A stretch of 48,733 nt of DNA, from the NCBI GenBank assembly GCA_902364065.1, contig CABJCJ010000021.1, positions 1 to 48,733 of the forward strand, in the 5' to 3' direction. The stretch is from Veillonellaceae bacterium SB90. Lineage in GTDB: Bacteria > Bacillota > Negativicutes > Selenomonadales > Selenomonadaceae. Shown here piece after piece: positions 30,661-39,014 of the stretch (positions are counted from its first letter, which is position 1; each line of letters opens with the position of its first letter). The translations under genes and the position numbers were made by a program. The notes beneath the pieces were generated by a model. The model had not been told where the DNA came from. It saw nothing but the letters and a program-made list of their open reading frames with translations, and made no database searches.

Positions 30661-31626
30661 ATGATCAAAAAAGCGATTGCTGTCATGACCTCCGGCGGCG
30701 ACAGCCCGGGCATGAATGCTGCGGCCCGCGCCGTAGTTCGTACAGCACTTTATGAAGGCGTAGAAGTCTATGGCATCAACAACGGCTACCAGGGCATGCT
30801 CGACGATGACATCGTGCAGCTCACGAGCCGCAGCGTCAGCGACCTCATTCAGCGTGGCGGCACGTTCCTCGGCACGGCTCGCTGCCCGGAGTTCAAGACG
30901 CCGGAAGGCCGCAAAAAAGGCTTCGACAACCTCATGAAGCGTGGGATTGAAGGCCTCGTCATCATCGGCGGCGACGGCAGCCTCACGGGCGGTTCCCTGC
31001 TCTCGAAGGAAACGGGTCTGCCCATCGTCGGCCTGCCGGGCACCATCGACAACGATGTCTGGGGCATGGACTACACAATCGGTTGCGACACGGCGGCCAA
31101 CACCATCGTCGACGCCATCAACAAACTGCGCGACACGGCCTCGGCTCACCGCCGTATCATGCTCGTCGAAGTCATGGGCCGCAACTCCGGCTGGCTCGCC
31201 ATGATGAGCGGCATCGCCGGCGGTGCGGAATTCATCCTCGTCCCGGAAGTCAAATTCGACATGGAAGAAATGTGCCAGGAAATCAAGGACATGTATGCCA
31301 AGGGCAAACGCTACAGCATCATCGTCGTTGCTGAAGGCGCAGGCTCGGCCATCGAGATTGGCAAAGTCGTCGAGGAAAAGACCGGCATTGACACGCGCGT
31401 ATCCGTCCTCGGCCACATCCAGCGTGGGGGCTCCCCGTCGGTCGAAGACCGCATGAAAGCCTCGATGCTCGGTGAAAAGGCAGCCCTTGCCATCATCTCT
31501 GGTGCTTCCGATGTCGTCTTCGGCTTCAACGAAGGCAAAGTCGTCAGCGTCAATCTCTTCGACGCCGTCAACAACACCAAGACTCTCAACCCCGAACTCG
31601 TGCGCCTCGCCCGCGTTCTGGCCTAA
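30661..31626 (+). CDS. pfkA: ATP-dependent 6-phosphofructokinase
   Basis: A 321-residue PfkA-type enzyme that phosphorylates fructose-6-P to fructose-1,6-bisphosphate. Seen: TSGGDSPGMNAA near the N-terminus, RGGTFLGTARCPEF, IGGDGSLTG, the catalytic loop LPGTIDND, the substrate segment VMGRNSGWLA and the signature HIQRGGSPSVEDR. GGDGS form (not GGDDT) indicates ATP rather than pyrophosphate use. It has its own promoter after the PTS operon and would receive fructose-6-P from both PTS routes in this window. Confidence 0.97.
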   Translation: MIKKAIAVMTSGGDSPGMNAAARAVVRTALYEGVEVYGINNGYQGMLDDDIVQLTSRSVSDLIQRGGTFLGTARCPEFKTPEGRKKGFDNLMKRGIEGLVIIGGDGSLTGGSLLSKETGLPIVGLPGTIDNDVWGMDYTIGCDTAANTIVDAINKLRDTASAHRRIMLVEVMGRNSGWLAMMSGIAGGAEFILVPEVKFDMEEMCQEIKDMYAKGKRYSIIVVAEGAGSAIEIGKVVEEKTGIDTRVSVLGHIQRGGSPSVEDRMKASMLGEKAALAIISGASDVVFGFNEGKVVSVNLFDAVNNTKTLNPELVRLARVLA

Positions 31627-31648
31627 GGGATCCTGAACATAAAAAAAT

Positions 31649-31697
31649 AAGCGGAGACTGTTGCCAAGCCGCACTTGGCAACAGTCTCCGCTTTTGA
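31649..31697. terminator. Bidirectional terminator between pfkA and lysA
   Basis: A perfect 20-bp stem, 31649-31668 with 31674-31693, loop CCGCA, flanked by A-rich and T-rich sequence for both directions. Confidence 0.93.
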
Positions 31698-31715
31698 TTT
31701 TTAAACGGCAGGATG

Positions 31716-32972
31716 TTACATGACGCTTCCCGGATACTTCAGCGTCGCAAAATAATCGTCGAGCGTCTGCGCACGGCGGATCAGTTCCACACTGCCGTCC
31801 TCGTGCAGCAGCAGCTCCGCGCACCAGAGCTTGCCGTTGTAATTGAAGCCCATCGCACTGCCGTGTGCGCCCGTATCATGGATGATTACGCGGTCGCCGA
31901 TATCGATCTTCGGCAGCTTGCGGTCAATCGCGAACTTATCGTTATTCTCGCAGAGCGAACCCGTCACATCATAAACGTGATCGCACGGCTCGTTCTCCTT
32001 GCCGGCAATCGTGATGTGATGGTAAGCGCCGTACATCGCCGGACGCATCAGATTGGCCATGCAGGAATCGAGGCCGATGTAATCCTTGTACGTCTTCTTC
32101 TCGTGGATGGCCGTAGAAACGAGCCAGCCGGCAGGACCCGTGATCGCGCGGCCGCTCTCCGTCATCATGGCCACATCGCCGAGGCCCTCCGGTACCATCA
32201 TCTCGTCGTAGAGCGCATGGATGCCCTCACCGACCGCCTTGAGATCGACCGGCTCTTCCTCCGGACGGTACGGGATGCCGATGCCGCCGCCGATGTTGAC
32301 GAACTCGACATGGATGCCGAAGCGGCGCTTGAGCTCGATGGCCAGCTCGAACATGAGCTTCGCCGTGAAAACAAAGGCCTCCGTGCGGCGCTCATTCGAA
32401 GCGACCATCGTATGCAGGCCAAAGCGCTTGACGCCCTTTTCCAGTGCGCGGCGATAGCCCTCAAACAGCTGCTCACGCGTCAGGCCGTACTTTGCCTCGG
32501 TCGGCTTGCCGATGATATCGTTGCCTTCCATGAGGTCGCCCGGATTGTAGCGGAAGCAGAGCACCTGCGGCAGGCCGGCGTTCTGCTCGAGGTAATCGAG
32601 ATGGGAGAGATCGTCGAGGTTGATGATCGCACCGAGTTCGATGGCCTTCTGGAACTCATCGGCTGGTGTATCATTCGAGGTCAGAAGAATCTCCTCTCCT
32701 TTGAAGCCCGCCGCTTCGGAGAGCACGAGCTCAGCGAGGCTGCTGTTGTCCGTGCCAGCACCCTCCTCATGGAGAATCTGCAGGATGCGCGGATTTGGCA
32801 GGGCCTTGACGGCAAACTGCTCGCGGAAACGCGGTGCCCAGGCAAACGCCTGCTGCAGAGCGCGGATATTGGCGCGGATGGCCTTTTCGTCATAGATATG
32901 GAACGGGGTCGGATATTTTGCGATGACAGCTTCAAGCTGTTCCTTGTTGAGTGGGAAGGTCTTTTGACTCAT
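31716..32972 (-). CDS. lysA: Diaminopimelate decarboxylase
   Basis: A 418-residue PLP-dependent fold-III decarboxylase, making L-lysine from meso-diaminopimelate. The PLP lysine lies in QFAVKALPNPR; the glycine-rich phosphate loop is NIGGGIGIPYRPEE; the substrate segments are MRPAMYGAYHHI and VTGSLCENNDKFA. The segment HTMVASNE replaces the HIGSQ of other LysA proteins, but this is usual in one clostridial-type DapDC subfamily. AGGAGG precedes the ATG on the minus strand. It is monocistronic with a near-consensus promoter. No lysine riboswitch was recognised in its leader. Confidence 0.9.
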   Translation of the reverse strand: MSQKTFPLNKEQLEAVIAKYPTPFHIYDEKAIRANIRALQQAFAWAPRFREQFAVKALPNPRILQILHEEGAGTDNSSLAELVLSEAAGFKGEEILLTSNDTPADEFQKAIELGAIINLDDLSHLDYLEQNAGLPQVLCFRYNPGDLMEGNDIIGKPTEAKYGLTREQLFEGYRRALEKGVKRFGLHTMVASNERRTEAFVFTAKLMFELAIELKRRFGIHVEFVNIGGGIGIPYRPEEEPVDLKAVGEGIHALYDEMMVPEGLGDVAMMTESGRAITGPAGWLVSTAIHEKKTYKDYIGLDSCMANLMRPAMYGAYHHITIAGKENEPCDHVYDVTGSLCENNDKFAIDRKLPKIDIGDRVIIHDTGAHGSAMGFNYNGKLWCAELLLHEDGSVELIRRAQTLDDYFATLKYPGSVM

Positions 32973-33035
32973 AAAATTGCCTCCTGTAATGCTTGTTCAT
33001 GCAGAGAGAATTATTATCTTTAAAAAGGTAAGTAA

Positions 33036-33064
33036 ATTATAACAAACAGGAATACTACTGTCAA
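33036..33064 (-). promoter_or_regulatory. lysA promoter
   Basis: Reading leftwards: TTGACA (33064-33059), 17-base spacer, TATAAT (33041-33036); a perfect consensus pair. Confidence 0.92.
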
Positions 33065-33207
33065 TTACTATAAAGAAAATGAATAAAAATATTTTGCCAT
33101 CCAGTAGGATTTCATGACGCTGTTTGGAAGAATATGATAGAATAGAAACGAAATCTATTTTCTATCCTGTTTTACTGTTGTATTATGAAGAAAAATGAGG
33201 AAACCAC

Positions 33208-33576
33208 ATGGGAAGAATCTTAGGACTCCTGCGCCTGTTCCGGCGCGATATCATCGTCATGCTCATGGCGCTCAAGGAACGCGATACGCCGGGCAAGGTA
33301 AAAGGCCTTCTCTTACTCTCCATCCTGTACCTCATCAGCCCGATTGACATCATCCCCGACGCTGTGCCGTTCTTCGGCTTTCTTGACGACGCCGTCATCG
33401 TGCCGACGGCCATTTGCGGCCTCATGCATCTGCTGCCGCCGCATGTGCGCAGCCGCAGTGAACAGCAGGCAGACTACGTCCTGCGCCATGCCAAGCTCTT
33501 CGGCGCACTCGTGACTGTTTTCGTCATCTGCTGGGCCGTTCTGCTGGTCTGGGGAATCTATAAATTGATTGCATAA
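33208..33576 (+). CDS. DUF1232 (YkvA-like) membrane protein
   Basis: A 122-residue protein with the DUF1232 core (LLLSILYLISPIDIIPDAVPFFGFLDDAVIVPTAI, about residues 31-65), a short hydrophobic hairpin found in many bacterial and plant proteins of unclear function. A second transmembrane helix (LFGALVTVFVICWAVLLVWGIY) ends the protein. GAGGAAA precedes the ATG. It lies just upstream of topB and may share its transcript; function unknown. Confidence 0.85.
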   Translation: MGRILGLLRLFRRDIIVMLMALKERDTPGKVKGLLLLSILYLISPIDIIPDAVPFFGFLDDAVIVPTAICGLMHLLPPHVRSRSEQQADYVLRHAKLFGALVTVFVICWAVLLVWGIYKLIA

Positions 33577-33596
33577 TATAAGGAGTGCCAGATACA

Positions 33597-36074
33597 TTGC
33601 GTTTATATATTGCCGAGAAACCGAGTGTGGGCCGGGAACTGGCCAAATGCCTGAGGGGGCCCGTTGCACGCCATGACGGCTATCTGACGACCCAGGACGG
33701 TGTCGTCACCTGGCTCTTCGGCCATATCCTGCGTCAGGCGGAGCCGGAGGAATACGACCCGAAGTACAAGCGCTGGCGGGCCGAAGACTTGCCCATCATT
33801 CCCGCTCAGTGGAAACTTTACGTGGACAAGGACTGCGAGAAGCAGTTCGGTATCGTCAAATCCCTCATCGCGAAGGCCGATGAGATCGTCCATGGCGGCG
33901 ATCCGGACCGCGAAGGCCAGCTGCTCGTCGACGAAGTCCTCGACTATCTCGGGAACAAGAAGCCCGTGCGGCGCATCCTCCTGAATGCCCTTGATGAGAC
34001 GAGCATCAAGAAGGCCAACGCGCATCTGCGGGACAACAAGGATTTCTTTAACCTCAAGCAGTCGGCACTGGCCCGCGCGCGGGCGGACTGGCTCATCGGC
34101 ATGAATCTCTCGCGTGCCTACACGCTGGCTGCACGCCGTGCCGGACACGAGGGCCTCGTGCTGCCCATCGGCCGCGTCAAGACGCCGACGCTTTCGCTCG
34201 TCGTGCGCCGCGAGCGCGAGATCGAACATTTCAAGCCCGTTGACTACTACAACATCAAGGCGACATTCCAGCATGAGAACGGCAGCTTTACGGCGCAGTG
34301 GAAGCCGAAGGACACGATGGCTGGCCTCGACAGCGAGAACCGCCTCATCGACAAGTCCCTCGCCGAAACGAAGCTCAGGGAATTTTCCGCGGCACCGCAT
34401 GACGGTGAGATCACAGCTTACCAGAAGGCAAAGAAGCAGGAGCCGCAGCCGCTGCCGTTCTCTCTGTCGACGCTGCAGGTCCTCGCCGGCAAGATGTACG
34501 GCTACGCACCGCAGCTCGTCCTCGATACCGCGCAGAAACTCTACGAGAAGAAACTCACGACGTACCCGCGCTCCGACTGCGAATACCTGCCGCTGAACCA
34601 GCACGGCGATGCGGCAAAAATCCTCTCGCACCTCTCAAAGGCCGGCGATTCCGAACTCGCCGCGTGGGTGCCGGCCGCGAAGCCGCAGCAGAAAAGCCGG
34701 GCCTGGAACGACAAGAAGATTTCGGCACATCATGCCATCATTCCGACGACGGTGCAGGCCGATGTCACGAAGATGACGGAGGAGGAGCGCAATCTCTACC
34801 ACCTGATCGGCCGCGGCTACATCGCGCAGTTCTATCCCGTGCATACGTATGACCAGACGAAAGTCGAGGTCACCTACAAGGATGAGCTCTTCACGGCCAG
34901 CGGCCGTACGGAGCGCGATCTCGGCTGGAAAGTCATGTATCAGTCAAAGCGGCGCCAGGAAGCCGATGACGACGACAAGGATGACAAGGAGGAGAAGGAT
35001 GACGAGTCGGGCAAGACGCTGCCTGCCATGAAGAAGCACGACCCGGCCAGCTGGAAACGCGGCCGCATCGTCAGCCGCGTCACGAAGCCGCCCGTGCGCT
35101 TCACGCCTTCGTCGCTCCTGGCCGGCATGAAGGAAATCCATAAATACGTCAAGAATCCCGAGGCCAAGAAACAGCTCAAGGATGTCTATGGCATCGGCAC
35201 GGAAGCCACGCGCGCGACGATCATCGACGACCTCATCCGGCGCAAATTCATGAAGACACAGGGAAAGAAAAAGTACCTCGTGCCGACGCCGGCCGCGTAT
35301 CTCCTCGTCGATGCCCTGCCGGATGAGATGACGTACCCCGATTCCACGGCTATCTGGGAGGATAAGCTGCATTCCATGTCGGAAGGAGAGGGGACGCTCG
35401 AGGAGTTCCTCAAGGGACAGATTGACTTTACACGCACCCTCTGCCAGAAGGCCTATCAGGCGGAAATCAAGGTCACGGGCGAAAATATCTGCCCGCGCTG
35501 CCACAAGGGCGTCCTGCTGCAGCGCAAGGGACGCAACGGCCTCTTCTGGGGCTGCTCGAATTATCCGAAGTGCCGCATGACCTGCAACGACAAGAACGGC
35601 AAGCCGGATCTTGAAGATGCCAAACGCCGCCTCGCACGTGCGCCGCGCGACATGGCGGCCGGTGCTGCAGAAAATGCTTCGCCGGGAGCTGCCCCGTACC
35701 GGCCGGCACAGCCCGCTGCCGTTTACCGCAATGAAGAACGTTCCGTTTCGGTCGGCGATGAGATCGCGGCGCTCAACCAGCTCTTTTCCGCGGCGGACTA
35801 CGAGGCCAATCTGGCTGCCGACATGGCCAGCTACGTGCCGGAACGCCGTCAGGCGCCGTCTTCCTGGAGCGACAAGCCGAAGTTTTCCGCGAGCCCGATG
35901 GAGCATCTGCAGAAGGAAGGCGCAGAGGCGAAGGAGAAGAAATACTTGTGCCCGCGCTGCCGCGAAGGTCACCTGCGCCGCATCCAGGGCCGCAACGGTG
36001 TCTTCTGGGGCTGCTCGAATTACCCTCGCTGCACCGCCACCTTCGACGACGAAAAGGGCAGACCTCTTCTTTGA
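33597..36074 (+). CDS. topB: DNA topoisomerase III (type IA)
   Basis: An 825-residue type IA topoisomerase that decatenates and relaxes DNA. TOPRIM domain with IAEKPSVGREL and HGGDPDREGQLL (about residue 99); active-site Tyr in TTYPRSDCEYLP (about 321); GIGTEATRATII. An acidic run of about 20 residues (DDDDKDDKEEKDDES) interrupts the mid-region. Two C-terminal zinc ribbons, CPRCHKGVLL...WGCSNYPKC and CPRCREGHLRR...WGCSNYPRC, are separated by a linker. The TTG at 33597 is taken as start: family proteins begin MRLYIAEKPSV, and AGGAG is 11 bases upstream; the GTG at 33585 overlaps AGGAG. Confidence 0.93.
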   Translation: MRLYIAEKPSVGRELAKCLRGPVARHDGYLTTQDGVVTWLFGHILRQAEPEEYDPKYKRWRAEDLPIIPAQWKLYVDKDCEKQFGIVKSLIAKADEIVHGGDPDREGQLLVDEVLDYLGNKKPVRRILLNALDETSIKKANAHLRDNKDFFNLKQSALARARADWLIGMNLSRAYTLAARRAGHEGLVLPIGRVKTPTLSLVVRREREIEHFKPVDYYNIKATFQHENGSFTAQWKPKDTMAGLDSENRLIDKSLAETKLREFSAAPHDGEITAYQKAKKQEPQPLPFSLSTLQVLAGKMYGYAPQLVLDTAQKLYEKKLTTYPRSDCEYLPLNQHGDAAKILSHLSKAGDSELAAWVPAAKPQQKSRAWNDKKISAHHAIIPTTVQADVTKMTEEERNLYHLIGRGYIAQFYPVHTYDQTKVEVTYKDELFTASGRTERDLGWKVMYQSKRRQEADDDDKDDKEEKDDESGKTLPAMKKHDPASWKRGRIVSRVTKPPVRFTPSSLLAGMKEIHKYVKNPEAKKQLKDVYGIGTEATRATIIDDLIRRKFMKTQGKKKYLVPTPAAYLLVDALPDEMTYPDSTAIWEDKLHSMSEGEGTLEEFLKGQIDFTRTLCQKAYQAEIKVTGENICPRCHKGVLLQRKGRNGLFWGCSNYPKCRMTCNDKNGKPDLEDAKRRLARAPRDMAAGAAENASPGAAPYRPAQPAAVYRNEERSVSVGDEIAALNQLFSAADYEANLAADMASYVPERRQAPSSWSDKPKFSASPMEHLQKEGAEAKEKKYLCPRCREGHLRRIQGRNGVFWGCSNYPRCTATFDDEKGRPLL

Positions 36075-36085
36075 ACTGAGGTCCT

Positions 36086-36232
36086 GGACCTCTTCCGCCC
36101 CTTCGGGGCACCTTCCCCGTGCGCGGGGAAGGCTGCGCGACTTGCTACATTCGTACGCTCTACCGAAGGGCGCGAGCTCCAGCCTTCTCTCCGCAGGGAG
36201 AAGGGGGACCGCGTCAGCGGTGGAAGAGGTCC
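36086..36232 (-). repeat. Multi-hairpin interspersed repeat, copy A
   Basis: A 147-bp non-coding unit with inverted ends (GGACCTCTTCCGCC at the left, GGTGGAAGAGGTCC at the right). In the minus orientation it reads as consecutive hairpins: ACCGC/GCGGT, CTTCTC/GAGAAG, CTTCCCC/GGGGAAG and CCCC-TTC-GGGG. It fills the space between topB and the helicase gene, and matches copy B at 43844-43988 in the opposite orientation. Confidence 0.85.
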
Positions 36233-36274
36233 ATGGACAAGATTTAAGTCAAGTAACGGATAAAAGGAGTTTTT

Positions 36275-37462
36275 ATGACCAGTTTTCAAGACCTCGGTAT
36301 CGCTGAATCCCTGGCCGCCGCACTGGCGGCCAAAGGCATTGCGGCGCCGACGCCCATCCAAGAAAAAGCCATCCCCGAGCTTCTGGCCGGCCATGATATC
36401 ATCGGACAGGCTCCGACAGGCACGGGCAAGACGCTTGCTTACCTGCTGCCCATCCTCATGGGGCTCGAGGCCAGCCGCCGCGAAGCGCAGGCCCTGATCC
36501 TCGCGCCGACGTATGAGCTCGCCATGCAGATTGCCGGCGAAGCGCGCCAGCTGAACGCAGACGCGTCTCTCGGCCTCAAGATCCAGGGGCTCATCGGCGG
36601 CGCCAACATCGCGCGCCAGATTGACAAGCTCAAGGAAAAGCCGCAGCTCATCGTCGGCTCCGCCGGCCGCATCCTCGAGCTTGCGCACAAGGGCAAGCTC
36701 AAGCTCGGTGGCATTCGCTTCCTCGTCCTCGACGAATTCGACCGGCTGCTCGATGACCAGAATGCCGAAAGCACGGCCGATGTTGTCAAGCTGCTGCCGG
36801 CAGAACGCCAGGTCGCGATGGTTTCGGCGACGGCGCCGAAAAAAGCGCGCGATCGTGCCTCTTTCCTCGGCAGCCCCGTGGAAATCCGGGTGGAGCAGGA
36901 TGCCGCCGGCCTTGCCGCCTGCGAGCACTACTTCGTCACCGTACCCTTCCGCGAGAAAATAGAGCGGCTGCGCAAGCTCACGCGCACGCTGCCCATCAAG
37001 CGCGGCCTCGTCTTCATCAACAAGACGTTTGCCGCGGAGCAGACGCTCGCGAAGCTCCGCTACGAGGGCCTGCGCGTCGAATCCCTGCTCGGCCGCGACG
37101 GCAAGCAGGCCCGTCAGTCGGCCATCGCCGACTTCAGAAAGGGGGCGGCACAGCTTCTGCTCTCGACCGATCTCGCGGCGCGCGGCCTCGACATTCCGCA
37201 GATCGACTACGTCATCAACCTCGATCTGCCGGAAAGCGCGCAGGTCTACCAGCACCGCGCGGGCCGCACGGCCAGAGCCGGCGCGACGGGCGCCGTCATC
37301 ACCCTGATTGACCTGAAAGAGGCTTACAAGCTCGAACAGCTCGAACGTAAGCTGGGCATCCATTTCGAGCGGCTGCCGCGCCAGAAATCCCCGGCCGGCA
37401 AGGCAGCAAAGGCTGTGAAGAAGCAGCCAAAGTCCAAGCCCAGACCGCAGCATTCGCATTGA
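36275..37462 (+). CDS. DEAD-box family ATP-dependent RNA helicase
   Basis: A 395-residue superfamily 2 helicase. Q motif (PTPIQEKAIPELLAG), Walker A APTGTGKT, motif II reads DEFD instead of DEAD (about residue 152), motif III SAT, and motif VI HRAGRTARAG in place of the usual HRIGRTGRAG. Motif Ib TPGR is changed to SAGR. The basic C-terminal tail (KSPAGKAAKAVKKQPKSKPRP) may bind RNA. The core is complete, so it is likely active in RNA remodelling, but it is a divergent subfamily. AAAAGGAG precedes the ATG. Confidence 0.92.
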   Translation: MTSFQDLGIAESLAAALAAKGIAAPTPIQEKAIPELLAGHDIIGQAPTGTGKTLAYLLPILMGLEASRREAQALILAPTYELAMQIAGEARQLNADASLGLKIQGLIGGANIARQIDKLKEKPQLIVGSAGRILELAHKGKLKLGGIRFLVLDEFDRLLDDQNAESTADVVKLLPAERQVAMVSATAPKKARDRASFLGSPVEIRVEQDAAGLAACEHYFVTVPFREKIERLRKLTRTLPIKRGLVFINKTFAAEQTLAKLRYEGLRVESLLGRDGKQARQSAIADFRKGAAQLLLSTDLAARGLDIPQIDYVINLDLPESAQVYQHRAGRTARAGATGAVITLIDLKEAYKLEQLERKLGIHFERLPRQKSPAGKAAKAVKKQPKSKPRPQHSH

Positions 37463-37483
37463 TTTATAGGAGGTTCTTGAATC

Positions 37484-38812
37484 GTGGACATTGTCCCCAT
37501 ATTATTTCAGCTTTTACTCGTGCTCTTCTTGATTTTCATGAATGGCTTTTTCGTGGCCGCGGAGTTTTCCTGCGTCAAGATCCGGCCCTCGCGCCTTGAG
37601 ACGCTCATCCAGGAAGGCAGCCGCCAGGCCAAATACGCCAAGCGCCTCACGGATCATCTCGACGCCTCGCTTTCCGTGACGCAGCTCGGCATCACGCTGG
37701 CTTCGCTGGGCTTGGGCTGGGTCGGCGAACCGGCCGTCGCGACGCTGATCCTGCCTGTCACGCGCTTCTTCGGCCTTGACGACACCATTGGTCACACGGT
37801 CTCACTGGCAGTGGCATTTTCCATCATCACGGCTATGCACATCATCCTCGGTGAGCTCACGCCAAAGACCATGGCCATCCAGAATGTCGAGAAAATCATG
37901 CTGACGGTGGCGCTGCCGATGCTCATTTTCCATCGCGTCATGTATCCCTTCGTCTGGCTGCTCAACCATGTGGCCAACTGGGTGGCACGCCAGCTGGGCT
38001 TTGAGGTGGCCTCGGAAGGTGAGGAGGCACACACCGAGGAGGAAATCCGCCTGCTCATGGAGGAAAGTCATCGCAAGGGCCTCATCGATGATACCGAAGT
38101 TGACTTTGTCGACAATGTCTTTGATTTCACGGATCTCAATGTGCGCGAAATCATGACGCCGCGCACGGACATGGTCTGCGTTTACCTCGAAGATACCATG
38201 GAGGAAAATCTCAAGACCATCCTTGAGGAACAGCTCACGCGTTACCCAATCTGTCACGAGGACAAGGACCACATCGTCGGCTTCCTGCACGTCAAGGACC
38301 TCATGAAGGTCATGGCGGAAGGCCGCAAGCCCAATCTGCGCCGCCTGGCCCGCAAGGCTCTCGTCGTGCCGGAAAGCATGGATGTCAGCGTGCTGCTCAA
38401 GACCATGCAGAAGCAGCGCTCGCAGATGGCCATTGTCGTCGATGAGTACGGCGGCACTTCGGGCATGGTGACCATCGAGGATATCGTCGAGGAAATCGTC
38501 GGCGACATCCAGGACGAGTTCGATGAAGAGCGTCCGACGGCTGAGCGCCGTGGCCGCCGCGTTTTCTCCGTCGACGCCAAGATGCTTCTCGAGGAACTCG
38601 ACGATATTCTGGAGGTCTGCATTGAAGATGAAGACGTCGACTCCGTGGGTGGCTGGCTCTACGATCAGATCGGCACGGCTCCGCGCGTCGGCCAGATGGC
38701 CGCAAGCGGCGGCAACACCTTCTACGTCGAGGAAATTGACGGCGTGCGCATCACGCGCGTGCTCATCCATCTCGGCCAGGACCTCAAGGAAGAACATGAC
38801 GAGATCGTCTGA
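37484..38812 (+). CDS. CNNM/CorC-family membrane protein with CBS domains
   Basis: A 442-residue protein of the hemolysin-related (YhdP/CorB/CNNM) family. N-terminal DUF21 membrane domain (about 1-190; NGFFVAAEFSCVKIRPSRLE, LGELTPKTMAI), a pair of CBS domains (about 205-335; REIMTPRTDMVCV, VVDEYGGTSGMVTIEDIVEEIVGDIQDE) and a C-terminal CorC/HlyC domain (VDSVGGWLYDQIG). Such proteins take part in magnesium homeostasis; a haemolysin role is not implied. The start is GTG 37484 behind AGGAGG. A hairpin terminator (CTGACGGCAG / CTGCCGTCAG, 38826-38866) follows. Confidence 0.92.
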   Translation: MDIVPILFQLLLVLFLIFMNGFFVAAEFSCVKIRPSRLETLIQEGSRQAKYAKRLTDHLDASLSVTQLGITLASLGLGWVGEPAVATLILPVTRFFGLDDTIGHTVSLAVAFSIITAMHIILGELTPKTMAIQNVEKIMLTVALPMLIFHRVMYPFVWLLNHVANWVARQLGFEVASEGEEAHTEEEIRLLMEESHRKGLIDDTEVDFVDNVFDFTDLNVREIMTPRTDMVCVYLEDTMEENLKTILEEQLTRYPICHEDKDHIVGFLHVKDLMKVMAEGRKPNLRRLARKALVVPESMDVSVLLKTMQKQRSQMAIVVDEYGGTSGMVTIEDIVEEIVGDIQDEFDEERPTAERRGRRVFSVDAKMLLEELDDILEVCIEDEDVDSVGGWLYDQIGTAPRVGQMAASGGNTFYVEEIDGVRITRVLIHLGQDLKEEHDEIV

Positions 38813-38825
38813 CCTTCTGATATTG

Positions 38826-38866
38826 CTGACGGCAGCCGGGGCGTACGGGCGCTCTGCTGCCGTCAG
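38826..38866 (+). terminator. Hairpin after the CBS-domain gene
   Basis: CTGACGGCAG (38826-38835) pairs perfectly with CTGCCGTCAG (38857-38866); a second GC-rich hairpin follows at about 38870-38905. T-run is weak. Confidence 0.6.
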
Positions 38867-39014
38867 GCGGGCCGCTGCACCTTTTTCGTGCGGCGGCTTG
38901 TTTGTTGTTCGTAAGGATTCGAACGATTGTATATCGTTTCATCTCCTGTACTATGATTCTTGATAAAAAGACGTTATAATAAATACAACGTCGGATACGA
39001 ATAGGAAGAGAAGC

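Noticed and set aside
31716..32972. LysA as an unusual enzyme because HTMVASNE replaces HIGSQ
   Set aside because: This form is standard in a large clostridial-type DapDC subfamily, so it is not a novelty.
32973..33207. Possible lysine riboswitch upstream of lysA
   Set aside because: The leader after the promoter is only about 55 bases and AT-rich, too short for an L-box.
36020..37459. 479-codon minus-strand open frame over the helicase and repeat copy A
   Set aside because: Antisense to a clear DEAD-box gene and part of it lies in the repeat.
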